64,000 nt of DNA from Takashimella koratensis (taxonomy: Eukaryota; Basidiomycota; Tremellomycetes; Trichosporonales; Tetragoniomycetaceae), in NCBI GenBank assembly GCA_003116875.1, contig BCKT01000001.1, positions 1,049,486 through 1,113,485 of the forward strand. The letters run 5' to 3'. A program made the position numbers and the translations under genes. Every line of letters starts with the position of its first letter. Position 1 is the first letter of the stretch. This document shows, one piece after another, positions 16,925 through 27,756 of the stretch. A model generated the notes under the pieces. It saw nothing but the letters and a program-made list of their open reading frames with translations. It had not been told where the DNA came from and made no database searches.

Positions 16925-17442
16925 CTTGTCGAGTAACTGTTGAGTTGGTGGTGGGTGAGGTCGAGGGAGAGTGTGAGGTTGAAGGACAGCGAAAACCAGA
17001 CTTTGACGGTGAAAATGAAAATGTAGAAATCTGCTCAACCTCAAACATACACCGACGGAACCAAATCCACCCCTCTGATTTTCGAGCATACCAAACCCCG
17101 GTCGGCGTTAAAGCTGTGGCAGTATCGGAGTTTCGGCATTAGAGCGTGTGGCCCTCGTCTTAACCAAAAATCAAGAAACTACATTCTTTATTTCGGTGAC
17201 CCCCCTTTGTTCGGCCCTGCGTGTCCAGTATTCGCCTCGCTGGGTGTGTGCGCCGTCTTCAACTTTTCTCAACATCGTCCTTTTCATCCTCTTCATCCTC
17301 CAAGACACCTGTCATCTACACCTATACTCCCCTCTACCCCATTCAAGAGGACGTATCACGCAGCAGCCACAGAGCGAGCGCGAACCAAGGATCGATAATC
17401 CTCTAACCTCGACAACCCCACCCCGTGTAATTCCTACCCAAT
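16925..17442. promoter_or_regulatory. Bidirectional promoter of RPS13 and RPS6
   Basis: The 518 bases separate the start codons of two 40S ribosomal protein genes. Both flanks are pyrimidine-rich on their own coding strand, consistent with two leaders, leaving a central 150-200 base region (about 17080-17200) as candidate shared regulatory core. No named fungal ribosomal protein motif was recognised with certainty. Confidence 0.6.
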
Positions 17443-18638
17443 ATGAAGTTGAACTTCTCCAACCCCGCAACTGGCGCCCAGAAGCTTGTCGACATTGAGG
17501 ACGAGCGTCTTGTGTGAGTATACTTGCGTCAAGGCGAGGTTAGGAATAGGGAAAATGCGAAAAAACTTGAGGATCGACTGTGAGGCGAACGGGGCTTGGA
17601 AGGGGTTGGAATGGGTCGAAGGGGAGCAGAAGGCTGTCGGATCAATAGAAGGCGTTGCTGACCCGACGCTAGCCGTATCTTCTACGACAAGAACATGGGC
17701 ACTGAGGTCGCCATTGACTCCATCGGTGACGAGTGGAAGGGCTACGTCGTCCGCATTGCCGGTGTGTATCCTTCTCAATCTCACCTGATGTCGCGTTTGC
17801 TTCTCCTTTGTTGTTTGAATTGGTCGTCTGACATTCGTCTCTAGGCGGTAACGACAAGCAGGGTTTCCCGATGAAGCAGGGTGTTCTCGTCCACGGCCGT
17901 ACCCGTCTCCTTCTCTCGAAGGGCCACTCGTGCTACCGCCCACGTCGTGACGGCGAACGCAAGAGGAAATCGGTCCACGGTGCTATCGTCGGCAACGACG
18001 TGAGTTGAGGTTGCGGTTGTGAGGGGTAGCAGCGAGTCGGCGAGTGTCTGCGAAGGCAAGAGAGGGCATGGATGGAATGAGAGAAGGCGGGAAGGATGGA
18101 ATTATAGCGCAGGAAGAAGGGGAGGACATGCCGCGCGTCTCGATGAGCCATGTTGGACATTTCACTGACACCCCAATAGATGCAGGTCCTCGCTCTTACC
18201 ATCGTCAAGCAGGGCGAGCAGGAGATCCCCGGCCTCACCGACACCGTCATCCCCAAGCGTCTTGGTCCCAAGCGTGCCACCAAGGTGCGTTCATTATTCT
18301 CATATGCAATACGAATTTAGAGTTAGTGTTGACCGAATCCCCTACAGATCCGCCGCTTCTTCAACCTCGAGAAGAAGGACGACGTCCGCTCGTTTGTTGT
18401 TCGTCGTGAGGTTACCGGCAAGAACGGCAAGACCTACACCAAGGCTCCCAAGATTCAGCGTCTCGTTACCCCCCAGCGTCTCCAGCGCAAGCGTCACCTC
18501 CGCTCGCTCCAGAAGCGCCGCACCGAGGCCCAGAAGGAGGTCAAGGCCGAGTACGACAACCTCGTCGCCAAGCACCTCGCCGACCGCAAGGCCCACCACG
18601 CCGCTGTCCGCGCCCAGAAGAAGGCCACCAAGGCTTAA
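17443..18638 (+). CDS. RPS6: 40S ribosomal protein S6 (eS6)
   Basis: The product is eS6 of the small ribosomal subunit, the classic target of TOR-dependent S6 kinase signalling. Five exons give about 236 residues beginning [15 protein letters not shown]. Conserved segments include [40 protein letters not shown], and [20 protein letters not shown]. The C-terminal exon (18348-18638) has very strong codon bias, ending in a basic helix with [16 protein letters not shown] and QKKATKA. The basic tail lacks an obvious cluster of the RRxSSxR type seen in animals and yeast, so phosphorylation here is uncertain. Introns: about 17514-17671, 17762-17844, 18001-18181 and 18284-18347. Confidence 0.97.
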
Positions 18639-18871
18639 ACCTGGCGCAGGTCGCACCACCTCTCACCCGGGCAAAACAAAAGAAAATCCAAAACTTGGTC
18701 CTCACTCTGTGCTTTGGTTTTTTTTTGATACTCTTTTCATGCATCTGTACCTAGCCTCTCATTACAATTTCGCTTGCCACATGATGGCCACGTGACTTGG
18801 ATGACTGGGATTCTACCACTGCAACACTCGCCAGACATCGATCGACGCGATTTGCTTGTTTACTCACCACC
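18639..18871. promoter_or_regulatory. RPS6 3' end and LCL3 promoter
   Basis: These 233 bases between tandem genes include a T-rich stretch at 18718-18727, likely near the RPS6 mRNA end, and a CACGTG at 18789-18794, about 80 bases before the LCL3 start. Confidence 0.4.
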
Positions 18872-20120
18872 ATGTCATCGACAGTCGAGCAAGAGGATAG
18901 CCGAGACCAGGACAAGGTGCATGTACTGAGCCCGCTGGAGAGTGTAACGGCTTGGTTCGGTTCGTCTTCGTCGTCGTCGTCCTCCGCATCCTCGTCATCA
19001 TGGATTAGCTCCATCCCGCAAGACCCTGTAACTGTCGGTCTCCTCTCAGCTGCTGGCGCCAGCGGCCTCACCGTCCTCGCAGTTGTAGGGTACCGCCGAC
19101 TATGGCGGAGAATACGCAACGCAGATTATGTGACTAGTGGTATGCTTGACAGGAAGACTTGGGTGCGGGGGGTGGTCACGAGGTGAGCTCGGATTCTTGC
19201 TTTTGGACTTGATCTTTGCTTAACTGACCGCTAACGCACGTAGTGTTGGGGATGGAGGTAAGCTCTTCGCTGTAGCCGGAGACAAACGAGTTGACATGTT
19301 TATGTTATAGACAACTTCCGACTGTTCCACACCCCCGCGTTCTATAGCTTTCCACTAAAGCTTCGATCGATCCCAGCAAAGGGTGAGCACGGTTTCCCCG
19401 CTCCACCAGTTCCACCTTGACCTGCGTACTGACCACTCACCGATAGTGCTGAAAGATGACACAATACATATCCGGATCGCAGGTGTCGACGCACCGGAGA
19501 ACGCACACTTTGGGAACCCGGCACAACCGCATGCAAAGGAATCGCTGGATTGGTTACGCCAGACTTTGATAGGGAAGAAGATGAAGTGTCAGTTGCTGCG
19601 AAAGGACCAGTACAGTCGTATCGTGAGTGGTCTCGCTGTCCTATCTGTCCGCCTGCAGTTTGGCTTGATGAATATGTTCGAGTAGAGCCTGAAATAACCA
19701 AACCCCTTTGCTGCAGGTTGCCGTCCCGTACATCCTCCGACCACTGCTGCCCAGCCGCGCACTGCCCCCACTCATGCTTCGCGAAGGGATGGCGGTCGTC
19801 TACACCTCTGCAGGGAGCGAGTATGGTCCCTGGGGTCTATCCAAGCTCCAGACAATCCAAGACGAGGCGAAGTGAGTCCAGATCCAGATCTCAGAACTCG
19901 CCCCTTCTCACACCTCCCTCCTTTACGCTATGGTCGCTAACGAGGGCGCAGGCGGAAACGAAAGGGACTGTGGGCGCTGAACGAGTTTGAGCACCCTGGA
20001 GATTACAAGAAACGGATCAAGGCGGAGAAGGAGGGCGCTGTGGAGAGTGGGGCGGGGCCGACGAACGCGGGCAGACCCCGAGGCGTGTGGGGGTGGATCA
20101 GACGGATGGTGTGGTCGTAA
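18872..20120 (+). CDS. LCL3: LCL3, staphylococcal-nuclease-like endonuclease, membrane-anchored
   Basis: Lcl3 proteins are fungal mitochondrial membrane proteins with a thermonuclease (SNase) domain. Six exons give about 300 residues. The N-terminal part contains a Ser-rich stretch (about residues 31-45) and a membrane segment [20 protein letters not shown] followed by a basic patch, fitting a signal anchor. Exon 2 is only 14 nt (19244-19257) and completes the conserved [14 protein letters not shown]. The nuclease core shows [15 protein letters not shown], the catalytic aspartate/arginine region to RKDQYSRI, a second block [11 protein letters not shown] with [21 protein letters not shown] and a C-terminal basic region ending RRMVWS. 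I chose the ATG at 18872 because homologues start close to the anchor; an upstream in-frame ATG at 18797 would overlap the promoter motif. Confidence 0.9.
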
Positions 20121-20523
20121 CGATGGCGAGGTTAAGAGTCATATACACGCAATAACGCTCTCTTTGATGCATACATTCATGGCATTGCACTGGAACTGTT
20201 CCATTTTGACCCCCGTTTGTGAGCCTTTACAAGGCCCCAGCGCCTGACGGTTGCCCGAATCGCGATACAACACCGGATCTATACAATCAGGGTGCACTGG
20301 TAGCACCTCTTTAGCGATGACCTCCACACGTGTGATCGACGTTTCACCGGGTATCACGGGCAGTTTGACGCAGCAGCCGAGGTATATTTAGAACCCCACA
20401 GCCAAATGCCCACTGCACCCTCGCAACCAACGTACCGGCACGTTTGCTCCCCTGCTCAACCTCTCCATCCACCATCCCATTGTCCTAAGCGGCGATTCAA
20501 GGCAAGGAGGATATACAGAGAAG
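20121..20523. promoter_or_regulatory. Promoter of the aminotransferase gene
   Basis: The region has a CACGTG palindrome at 20327-20332 and a TATA-like TATATTTA at 20383-20390, about 135 bases upstream of the start codon. A pyrimidine-rich leader follows (20440-20500). No gene is evident. Confidence 0.5.
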
Positions 20524-23142
20524 ATGGCGACTACCCCTCAAACCCCTCACGAGAGCGAGTCCGAGGCTCACCAGGTAGGTGCGCCCCCCGACGTCATCGA
20601 ACCTCCCAGTTGACCGATGCTGATCTCGTCGTTTCACAGATCCTCCGCGAGTACCATGGGAACGCGGTAAGTCCCTGGTGGACCTTGACCTCGCTCTGCT
20701 CTTCAACCTCGCAGGCTGAGATAGTGCCTGGGTAGAGTCGGTGGTGTCTTTGCTGACCTTTCCTTAGACGAATCAGGAGGAGACCGTGTAAGTCGAGATC
20801 GACACGGCACCGCGACACATTGAAGACCAGACCGCTAACGCTTTGAAATGTGCCGAACAGACCTGGTGTCCTGCACCCGGGTGCTACGGGTGTGATCTAC
20901 TGCACCGATCGGTGAGTGCATGGTAGCCCTCTTCTGCAGTCCTAACTCAAGCCAAGGGATCAAACTGACACCCTGCCGTCGGTAATCGCAGAGCGCAGGC
21001 CAACGGTTTCACTTATTCCGACCCGGAGTGGGCTAACCTCGGCCAAGGTGCTCCCGAAGTCGGTGAGTCCTTTCTATCTCATCAACCTAGTGTCCCGTCC
21101 ATCTTGCGTGTGACCTTGATCCATCACTTACCGTTGGTCCTAGGTGACCTCCCGGGTGCGCCGCCTCGGCCTACCACTATCGACCTCGCGAAGATGGGCG
21201 AAGAAGTTCACGAGTACGCCCCCACGGTTGGGGTCAAGGGTCTGCGTGAGGCTGTTGCCGTATGTCTATTCTCTTGTCCCCTGTTCCTGTGTCTACCCGA
21301 CCCTTCTTTGTCTTGCTATCCAGCTGAACAATGGCTGACAATCACTATATCCAACAGAACCTGTACAACAAAGAGTATCGCCAGGGCAAACCCAGTCAAT
21401 ACACCTACGAGAACGTCTGCATTGTTCCCGGTGGTCGAGCGGGTATGTCCCGTGTCGCTGCCGTGATCGTGAGTCTCGCTTGAGAACTTTGCTTGAGTTG
21501 GGCTTCGGAAATGGGGAGAGGCTGATACTTGGTTATGATCAGGGCGACGTCTACTGCGGCTACCAGATCCCCGAGTGTAAGTAGACCCTGCTGCTCGTCT
21601 TCGCCATCGGCATCTAGTGCTTATACGCTGTTGCCAGACACTACATACTCCGAGGTTCTGTCCGTCTTCAAGCGCCTAGTTCCAATCCCGACGGCGCTCG
21701 ATGCCAAAGTGGGTGTAGCATGGCCCCCGCCAGTCCTATACATACTAACTTTTTCAGGACAAGTACAAGCTCAACATCGACCAGGTGGGTATGCGCTTTG
21801 ATAGCCAGATGTGCTTGGGATAGTCGCTGAAGCTTCTGTCCAGCTCAAGCGCGAGATCAAAAACCTCAGTCTTAACGTCATTGTTGCCTCCAACCGTAAG
21901 CTTCCATCGTCTCCGTCCCAAACAGTCAGTACTCACACTTCCTCTAACAGCTCGCAACCCGACGGGCCAGTGCATCGCCGGCGACGACCTGCGTGACCTT
22001 GTCCACCTCAGCAAGAAGAAGGCCACCATCGTCCTTGACGAGTTTTACTCGTGGTATCAGTACCCTGACCGTGAGGAGGACCTCGGCAAGAGCCTCAGCG
22101 GTGCCGAGTACGTCGAAGACGTCAACGAGGTGAGTTATGACTCGACGCTATGCCTTGACAATTGTCACTGATCCTGGACTGGGGACAATGTAGGATGAGG
22201 TAGCTGATCTTTGAATCCAGGATCCCGTGGTGCTCATCGACGGGTTGACGAAGGGATTCCGTCTTCCCGGTTGGCGAATTTGCTGGGTCATTGGCCCCAA
22301 GAACGTGATCAGCGCCATCTCCCAGTCCGGCAGCTTCCTCGACGGTGGTGCCTCCCACCCGTGAGTCATTGACTGACTCAATATACTCAATCCTAACCCT
22401 GATGCTATAACAAACTGCTAACCACGTTGTACCTGGGTCGACCACGCGTTTGCAGACTGCAGCTCGCGGCGATCCCCTTGCTCGACTACGACCGCGTCAT
22501 GCAGGACAAGATCGCCCTCCAGCGCGCTTTCAGGATCAAGCGTGACCACGTTCTCAAGCGTCTCGAGGATATGGGACTGCCAGTCGTCGTCCCGCCCCAA
22601 GCCACTTTCTACATCTGGCTGGACTTGTCGCAGCTTGAACCACCTCTCGACAACGGGCTCGTCTTCTTCGAAGAGCTTCTCAAGGTTGGTCTCACGCCTG
22701 ACGTCTTAGACTGTGTGGTTGGGATGTAAATTTTCTGATAATTCACCGCGTCACAGGAGAAAACGATTTGTGTCCCGGGTTTGTTCTTCGATATCAACCC
22801 GTCCAAGAGAGTACGTCAAGTCTTCCGTTCTTCACCGGTAGCGGAGCTGATCCAGTCGGTAAACAGCGCAACTTGTTTGAATCGCCCTGCCATCACTTTG
22901 TCCGACTCTCGTTCGGTCCCAAGATGGAGACGCTGGACAAGGGCATGGACGCAATCGAGCGTGTGCTCGCGAAGCACCCTCACTCAGGCCACCTCATGGG
23001 CAAGAAGTAAGTTTCGTTTACCTCAACCTTTTCTGATTCATTCGCCACAATAGCTGCATGCTGTTCTGATCACAACGTTGTCTCTCTCAGCCTGATCCCG
23101 TCGGCATCCAAAGCTCCCGGAACCAACCCGGAGCACGCCTAG
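20524..23142 (+). CDS. PLP-dependent class I/II aminotransferase
   Basis: This is a fold-type I pyridoxal-phosphate enzyme of about 460 residues; the substrate is not known. It is split into a dozen or more exons, several tiny: exon 2 is 27 nt (20640-20666) and exon 3 is 20 nt (20768-20787). After MATTPQTPHESESEAHQ come LREYHGNA and GVLHPGATGVIYCTDR, then WANLGQGAPEVGDLPG and VHEYAPTVGVKGLREAVA, a form of the class I N-terminal substrate region. Cofactor-contact segments are VPGGRAGMSRV, ASNPRNPTGQCI and VLDEFYSWYQYP. The Schiff-base lysine is in DGLTKGFRLPGWRICW (near 22240-22290), with the usual PGWR context. The C-terminal domain has KEKTICVPGLFFDINPS and FVRLSFGP with the carboxylate-binding arginine. 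It is cytosolic by appearance, with no targeting sequence. It resembles aspartate/tyrosine-type aminotransferases, but I do not assign a reaction. Confidence 0.85.
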
Positions 23143-23479
23143 GTAAAAAAGGTGGTATAAGGAGAGGATTGAAGACGAACGTGACATCTGGAGTACACGC
23201 CTTATCCAATTTGCGGAGGGGGATTTCCATCTTGATCGAAAGAATTGAAACAAGTGTCCGGCTTTGAAATCGGTAACGAGAAATGCAACGAATGATGAAC
23301 TATGGGATACAGCTCGTTTGTCCTTGCCGACGACTATCGGCGAAAGCAACAAAGAGACGATTCATACAGTGACCAGCTTCCTAACATCGCCCCCTACGCA
23401 AATGGGAACGAGTTGACGAAGAAATCAATGCTAATTTGTTTGCCTCATATGGGATAAATTGTGATGAAAAACATAACAA

Positions 23480-23581
23480 GGTCCCGTGGTCTAGAGGTAT
23501 GATTCTTCTTTAGGGATTTTCGGAGTTTACTTCGAGATGTCCAATTAGAAGAGGTCCCGCGTTCGAGTCGCGGCTGGACCC
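23480..23581 (+). tRNA. tRNA-Pro(AGG) with 30-nt intron
   Basis: The 5' half GGTCCCGTGGTCTAGAGGTA matches the A-box region typical of eukaryotic proline tRNAs. The anticodon AGG is at 23512-23514; a 30-nt intron (23516-23545) sits between positions 37 and 38, the canonical place. The anticodon stem CTTCT pairs with AGAAG (23547-23551). The T-arm stem CCGCG/CGCGG encloses TTCGAGT, giving the B box. The acceptor stem pairs positions 1-5 and 7 correctly, but position 6 faces C against T, a mismatch. The discriminator base is C, as usual for eukaryotic tRNA-Pro. No CCA is encoded as part of the gene, although CA follows the C by chance. Confidence 0.9.
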
Positions 23582-24203
23582 ACACCCCGATTGGGGTTCC
23601 ACAATTCTTTTTTTGGTTCAGTTTTCCGAACTTGACTTGCTCGTATTCGACACAAAAAAGGGAAAAAACAGCAAGTGCAGCCAGGTCGAGGATGATTGGT
23701 TCAGGATCTGGGGTCATATTTATTGTACCCAAGCAAGGGCATTGTACAGAGTTGGGCGGCCCATTCAAATTGTCATAACGAACCGAGTGCATTAGACGCT
23801 GAGGCGACTTCTTTCTCGGAAACCTACGGCTCACGGCCCGCGGACCGATGTGCCATTAGCGATAATGGCAAAAGTCCCCAAGCCAGAGCGCTCGGACCGC
23901 GCCATCCATTTGAGTGGCTGTTGAAGAACGGAAAAGGAGCGTGTGATCGTTGCAGCAAATTGACGTGACTGGTATGGCTTGTGACACGGTTGTTGGTTGT
24001 AACGGCTGAAGCTGCCCACCTGTACCAACGCGATCTCCACCACGTGCTGTGATTGCTGTCCACCCACTCTATCGAGCCTCTCCAGACGTAAAAGACCGAG
24101 CAGAGGACGACGTATGCAGACTGCGCTTCACGTCACCGCATTCCAGAGAGTGGAACCCAGCTGCAACGTCAGTCGCACAAAAACCCTCTTTCCCCCGCAT
24201 TAT

Positions 24204-24257
24204 TAGCGTCCCACGTGCTTTCTTTCCCCACATTCGAATGACGCAAATCGCGACAAG
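24204..24257 (+). promoter_or_regulatory. Promoter module copy 1: CACGTG plus ATGACGCAAA
   Basis: The stretch carries TAGCGTCCCACGTG (CACGTG at 24212-24217) followed 24 bases later by GAATGACGCAAATC (24236-24249). The same two blocks in the same order and spacing recur at 24675. The first is a bHLH-type E-box, the second contains a TGACG half site as bound by bZIP proteins of the ATF/CREB kind. Binding is inferred. Confidence 0.65.
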
Positions 24258-24674
24258 GGAAAATTTGAACATGGACACAAAGCGAGACTTGTATGAGAGT
24301 TAGCTGGCAGCCCTCCAAGCTGGACGCTGGGAGCTCGAAACTTGGGGGTTAGAGAAAGGGGGGGGGGGGGGGGGGGTGTTGTCGTTGACGTTGACACGGT
24401 CTGGGATTATCAGGTTGTGCAGTCGCCGTCTTCGGGGACTGTAGCTGGGTCACTGGTCACGTGCCCGCCGAGTTTCACCAACCCAGTTGCAAATTGTGCA
24501 GCCTACAAGACACTTCCAGCCTTGGGACAACTTTGGCGCAATCACAATGACTGGATGCACTCAGACACACGGGGCTCAAGATCATTGGAGGAAAACAGTG
24601 TAACAGTCGACGAAAGATGTTAGCTCCCTAAGCAAGGAATATTCCGGCGGGCTGTGTTGACCCGCATCTCGACC

Positions 24675-24729
24675 TAGCGTCCCACGTGATTCCCGCTGGC
24701 CCGAGTTGGAATGACGCAAATCACGAAAG
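24675..24729 (+). promoter_or_regulatory. Promoter module copy 2: CACGTG plus ATGACGCAAA
   Basis: This stretch repeats the 24204 module: TAGCGTCCCACGTG with CACGTG at 24683-24688, and GAATGACGCAAATC at 24709-24722. Distance between the two blocks is 26 bases here against 24 in copy 1. The bases between the blocks differ, so the conservation is limited to the motif cores. Confidence 0.65.
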
Positions 24730-25169
24730 AAGCAAAAAAGCAAAAAAGCAAAAAGAAATCTCGGAAGGTAGGGAAGAAACCCCCCGGGCCGGTTGCGCCG
24801 TACGTCAGAGCCCCTTTACGCCCCTTCCTTTGGTGTGTGTGTGTCTCTGTGTGTCTGGGGATTTTCACCGTTTGTTGCAGTGTGTGTTTTTATTTCTTCT
24901 TTTTTAGCCCTAGCACCGTCCCATCTCGGAGTCCCGTCGTCCACATTTTCCTTGACATAGCTGTTCCACGACCTCAGCATTCACCACTCACAGCATCGCG
25001 CATCGCGCACCGCGTAGCACACAGCGTACCGCATCCAGCCAGCTCTTCAAGGACCCTCTAGCTGCCTGGCCCCATTTCCCCCGCCCTTGGTCGTTCCGTC
25101 TAGCCCCCGCTCCACCGTTTCTTTCCCTCAGCCTTACCTCACCCCTTCCCACCTCCCTATTCACCCACC

Positions 25170-27756
25170 ATGTCGCGTCCACCCTCTGGACCAGGATCGC
25201 TGCCGGACGAGTCGGCCCTCGGCGGCGACTCTCCCCTGAGCAGTCCGTTCGCTTCCCCGCACCCTTCCAACCCTCCCTCGCGGCGCCCGTCTATTGCTCA
25301 CCCACGCCCCACCATGCCCGGCGCGTCGCTCTCTCGCCGGTCCTCACTCGCCTCGGGTCCCCGACCCATCACCAAGGCCGAGTACGCTGGTCCCGCGACT
25401 CCCTCTTTGCTCTCCCGTGCCGGTTCGCCCACACAGCCTCTCGCCAACGAGCGTGTTCAGTCCCGCAAGAGCAGCTTTGTCGGCGAACACCCTGGCCACA
25501 TCCCCCGACACCCACTCGGAGGTCTCGGTGGTCTCGGTGGATTCTCCCAGATTGAAGGCAAGCGCGAGCTTCGCCACGGCGAGTTCATCGGTAGCGTCGA
25601 CTGTGGTACCACTTCGACTCGTTTTATCATCTTCGACGAGCAAGCCAAGATTATCGCAGAGCACCAGACAGAATTTGAGCAGATCTTGCCCCATGCCGGT
25701 TGGCACGAGCAGGACCCAGAGCACCTGATGGACTCGATGCGGGAGACGATTAACCGTGCTGTCGACAAGCTCGAGTGGATGGGCTGGCACCCGGACAGTA
25801 TCAAGGGTATTGGTGAGTGAGGCGCAGTCTGCTTTTCGATCGAAGGAACAAAGGAGCGGCTATGGGAGAACCGAAAGCGGCTCCACGGCGCACAGAAGGA
25901 GCCACGCTAACCAGCTCCTTTCCAGGTATCACCAACCAGCGAGAGACGACCCTGTGTTGGTCCCGGAAAACAGGCAAGCCATTGTGTAACGCTCTGGTCT
26001 GGGACGACACCCGTACGGTCTCGCTCGTTCGCCAATTTGAGAAGAAGTTGGAAGAGGAGGGTATTGAGATTGAGACAGACGCGGACGAGAGCGTCGAGGC
26101 TGCCATGGCGCACAATGTTGACCCCGAGGAAGTGGGCATTGGCTCGGGGACCCACGAAGCGGCGTTTGGCGAGAAGGGCAAGGTCATTGGAGACGGCGTT
26201 ATTAACAAGACGATGGAGAGTCTTGGACTTGCCGACGCGAAGAAGTGGCGCAAGGGCCGGGAGGGGCTTGTCGATATGTAAGCTTCATATCAGGGATAAG
26301 GCTGACTCGAAAGCACGGGTATTCCCTTGTCAACTTACTTCTCAGCTATCAAGCTCCGATGGATGATTGACCACCACAAGGAAGTCGAGGAGGCAGACGA
26401 GAGCGGTGACCTCGCGTTTGGTACCGTCGACTCTTGGCTTGTCTACGTGAGTTGAGCTCAGCGCTGTATTGACGAGCAACTTCAACTAACCTGGCCAACA
26501 GAACCTTACGGGCGGTGTCAAGGGCGGTCTCCACATCATCGACGTCACCAATGCCTCTCGTACTTTGCTCATCTCGCTCAAGACGCTTCAATGGCACATG
26601 CCTCTCCTCAAATTCTTCGGGATCAAACCCTCTGTCCTTCCTCGCATTGTCACCTCGGCTGAGAAATACGGCACGATCGCTGAGAACATGGGTACCCCTC
26701 TCACTGGTGTCCCGATCGCCGGTATCGTCGGTGACCAGCAGGCAGCGCTGGTCGGTAACAAGTGCCTCAGGCGAGGAGAGGCCAAGAACACGTATGGAAC
26801 GGGTAGTTTCGTGCTGTTCAACACTGGCGAGGAACTCGTCAGGTCCAATGAGGGTCTTATCTCCACCGTCGCGTTCCAGGCTGGGCCCGAGAACAAGCCG
26901 GTTTACGCGCTCGAGGGTTCTATCGCGGTCGCAGGTTCAGCGATCAAGTGGTGAGTAGGGCTCTGCGGGCTGGTGACAAGCGTAGAGTCCGCTAACATCC
27001 AAACAGGCTTCGTGACCAGATCAACCTGATCGAAGAGTCTAACGAGATGGACATCCTCGCAGGTTCCGTCAAGGACACTGGTGGCGTGTACTTTGTCACC
27101 GCCTTCGCTGGTCTTCTCGCCCCGTACTGGGACCGTGATGCTGTGAGTACCATTTCGCACCCTCTCTGTCATAGGGATCACTGAACTGACACTATGCAGG
27201 CCGGAACGATCATCGGCCTCACCTCGTACACTACCTCGGCCCACATCGCGCGTGCAACCCTCGAAGCTGTTTGCTACCAGAGTCGAGCGGTTCTCGATGT
27301 CATCGAGCACGAGTCGGGCACCAAGCTTGAGGTCCTCAAGGTCGACGGTGGTGTCACCAACTCGAACTTGGCCATGCAGCTCCAGGCGAACGTAAGTGGT
27401 TTAGCCGCAACTGTTCAATACAGTATGCTCACTTGCTGACTCGACCTTTACAGATTGGTGGCTTCAAGGTGTGCCGACCTGCGATGCGCGAGTCGACTGC
27501 TCTTGGTTCGGCCCTTCTCGCAGGTCACGCACTCGGTCTCTTTGGCTGGGACCTCACCAAGCCCGAGACCCTTGCGGACGTGAACACTGCCGATGCGCAG
27601 TTCTTCGAACCCGAGCTGGAAGAGAAGACCCGACTCAAGATGATCAAGGGTTGGAACAAGGCCGTCGATCGTGCGCGCAAGTGGCACGAGGCCGAGGACG
27701 AGGATGAAGATGAGGAGCACTTTGAGGAAGAGGCGGGCCAGACTAAGATTGATTAG
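25170..27756 (+). CDS. GUT1: Glycerol kinase GUT1
   Basis: The enzyme phosphorylates glycerol to glycerol 3-phosphate, the first step of glycerol use, in the FGGY kinase family. Seven exons give about 730 residues. The first 138 residues or so are a Ser/Pro/Arg-rich extension before the catalytic start [17 protein letters not shown]; this extension has no counterpart in bacterial GlpK and looks disordered and rich in potential phosphosites. Family motifs are intact: [12 protein letters not shown], the substrate-binding VWDDTRT, an extra acidic insert of about 70 residues (26040-26270), [17 protein letters not shown] (joined across an intron near 26280-26316), [45 protein letters not shown] and the ATP site [18 protein letters not shown]. 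It ends in an acidic tail ([13 protein letters not shown]). The typical bacterial enzyme has about 500 residues; the fungal length fits yeast Gut1. Confidence 0.96.

Larger units (their letters stand above)
23582..25169. other. Long GUT1 upstream region with repeated regulatory motifs
   Basis: No protein gene is supported in about 1.6 kb. The region contains four CACGTG hexamers (24041, 24212, 24458, 24683), two diverged copies of a 55-base module described separately, a run of 20 G at 24358-24377, and a TG-rich stretch near 24832-24885. The last 200 bases before GUT1 are C/T-rich, as in other leaders here. I infer a long, heavily regulated promoter for GUT1, fitting carbon-source control of glycerol kinase in other fungi. 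Confidence 0.55.

Noticed and set aside
17762..17844. Possible C/D snoRNA in an RPS6 intron (CTGATGT and a later CTGA)
   Set aside because: The C box has a mismatch and the CTGAC is the usual intron branch site in this genome; no flanking stem is visible.
18342..18659. Hydrophobic 105-residue frame opposite the last RPS6 exon
   Set aside because: The Leu/Gly/Val-rich product follows from the codon bias of the ribosomal gene on the other strand.
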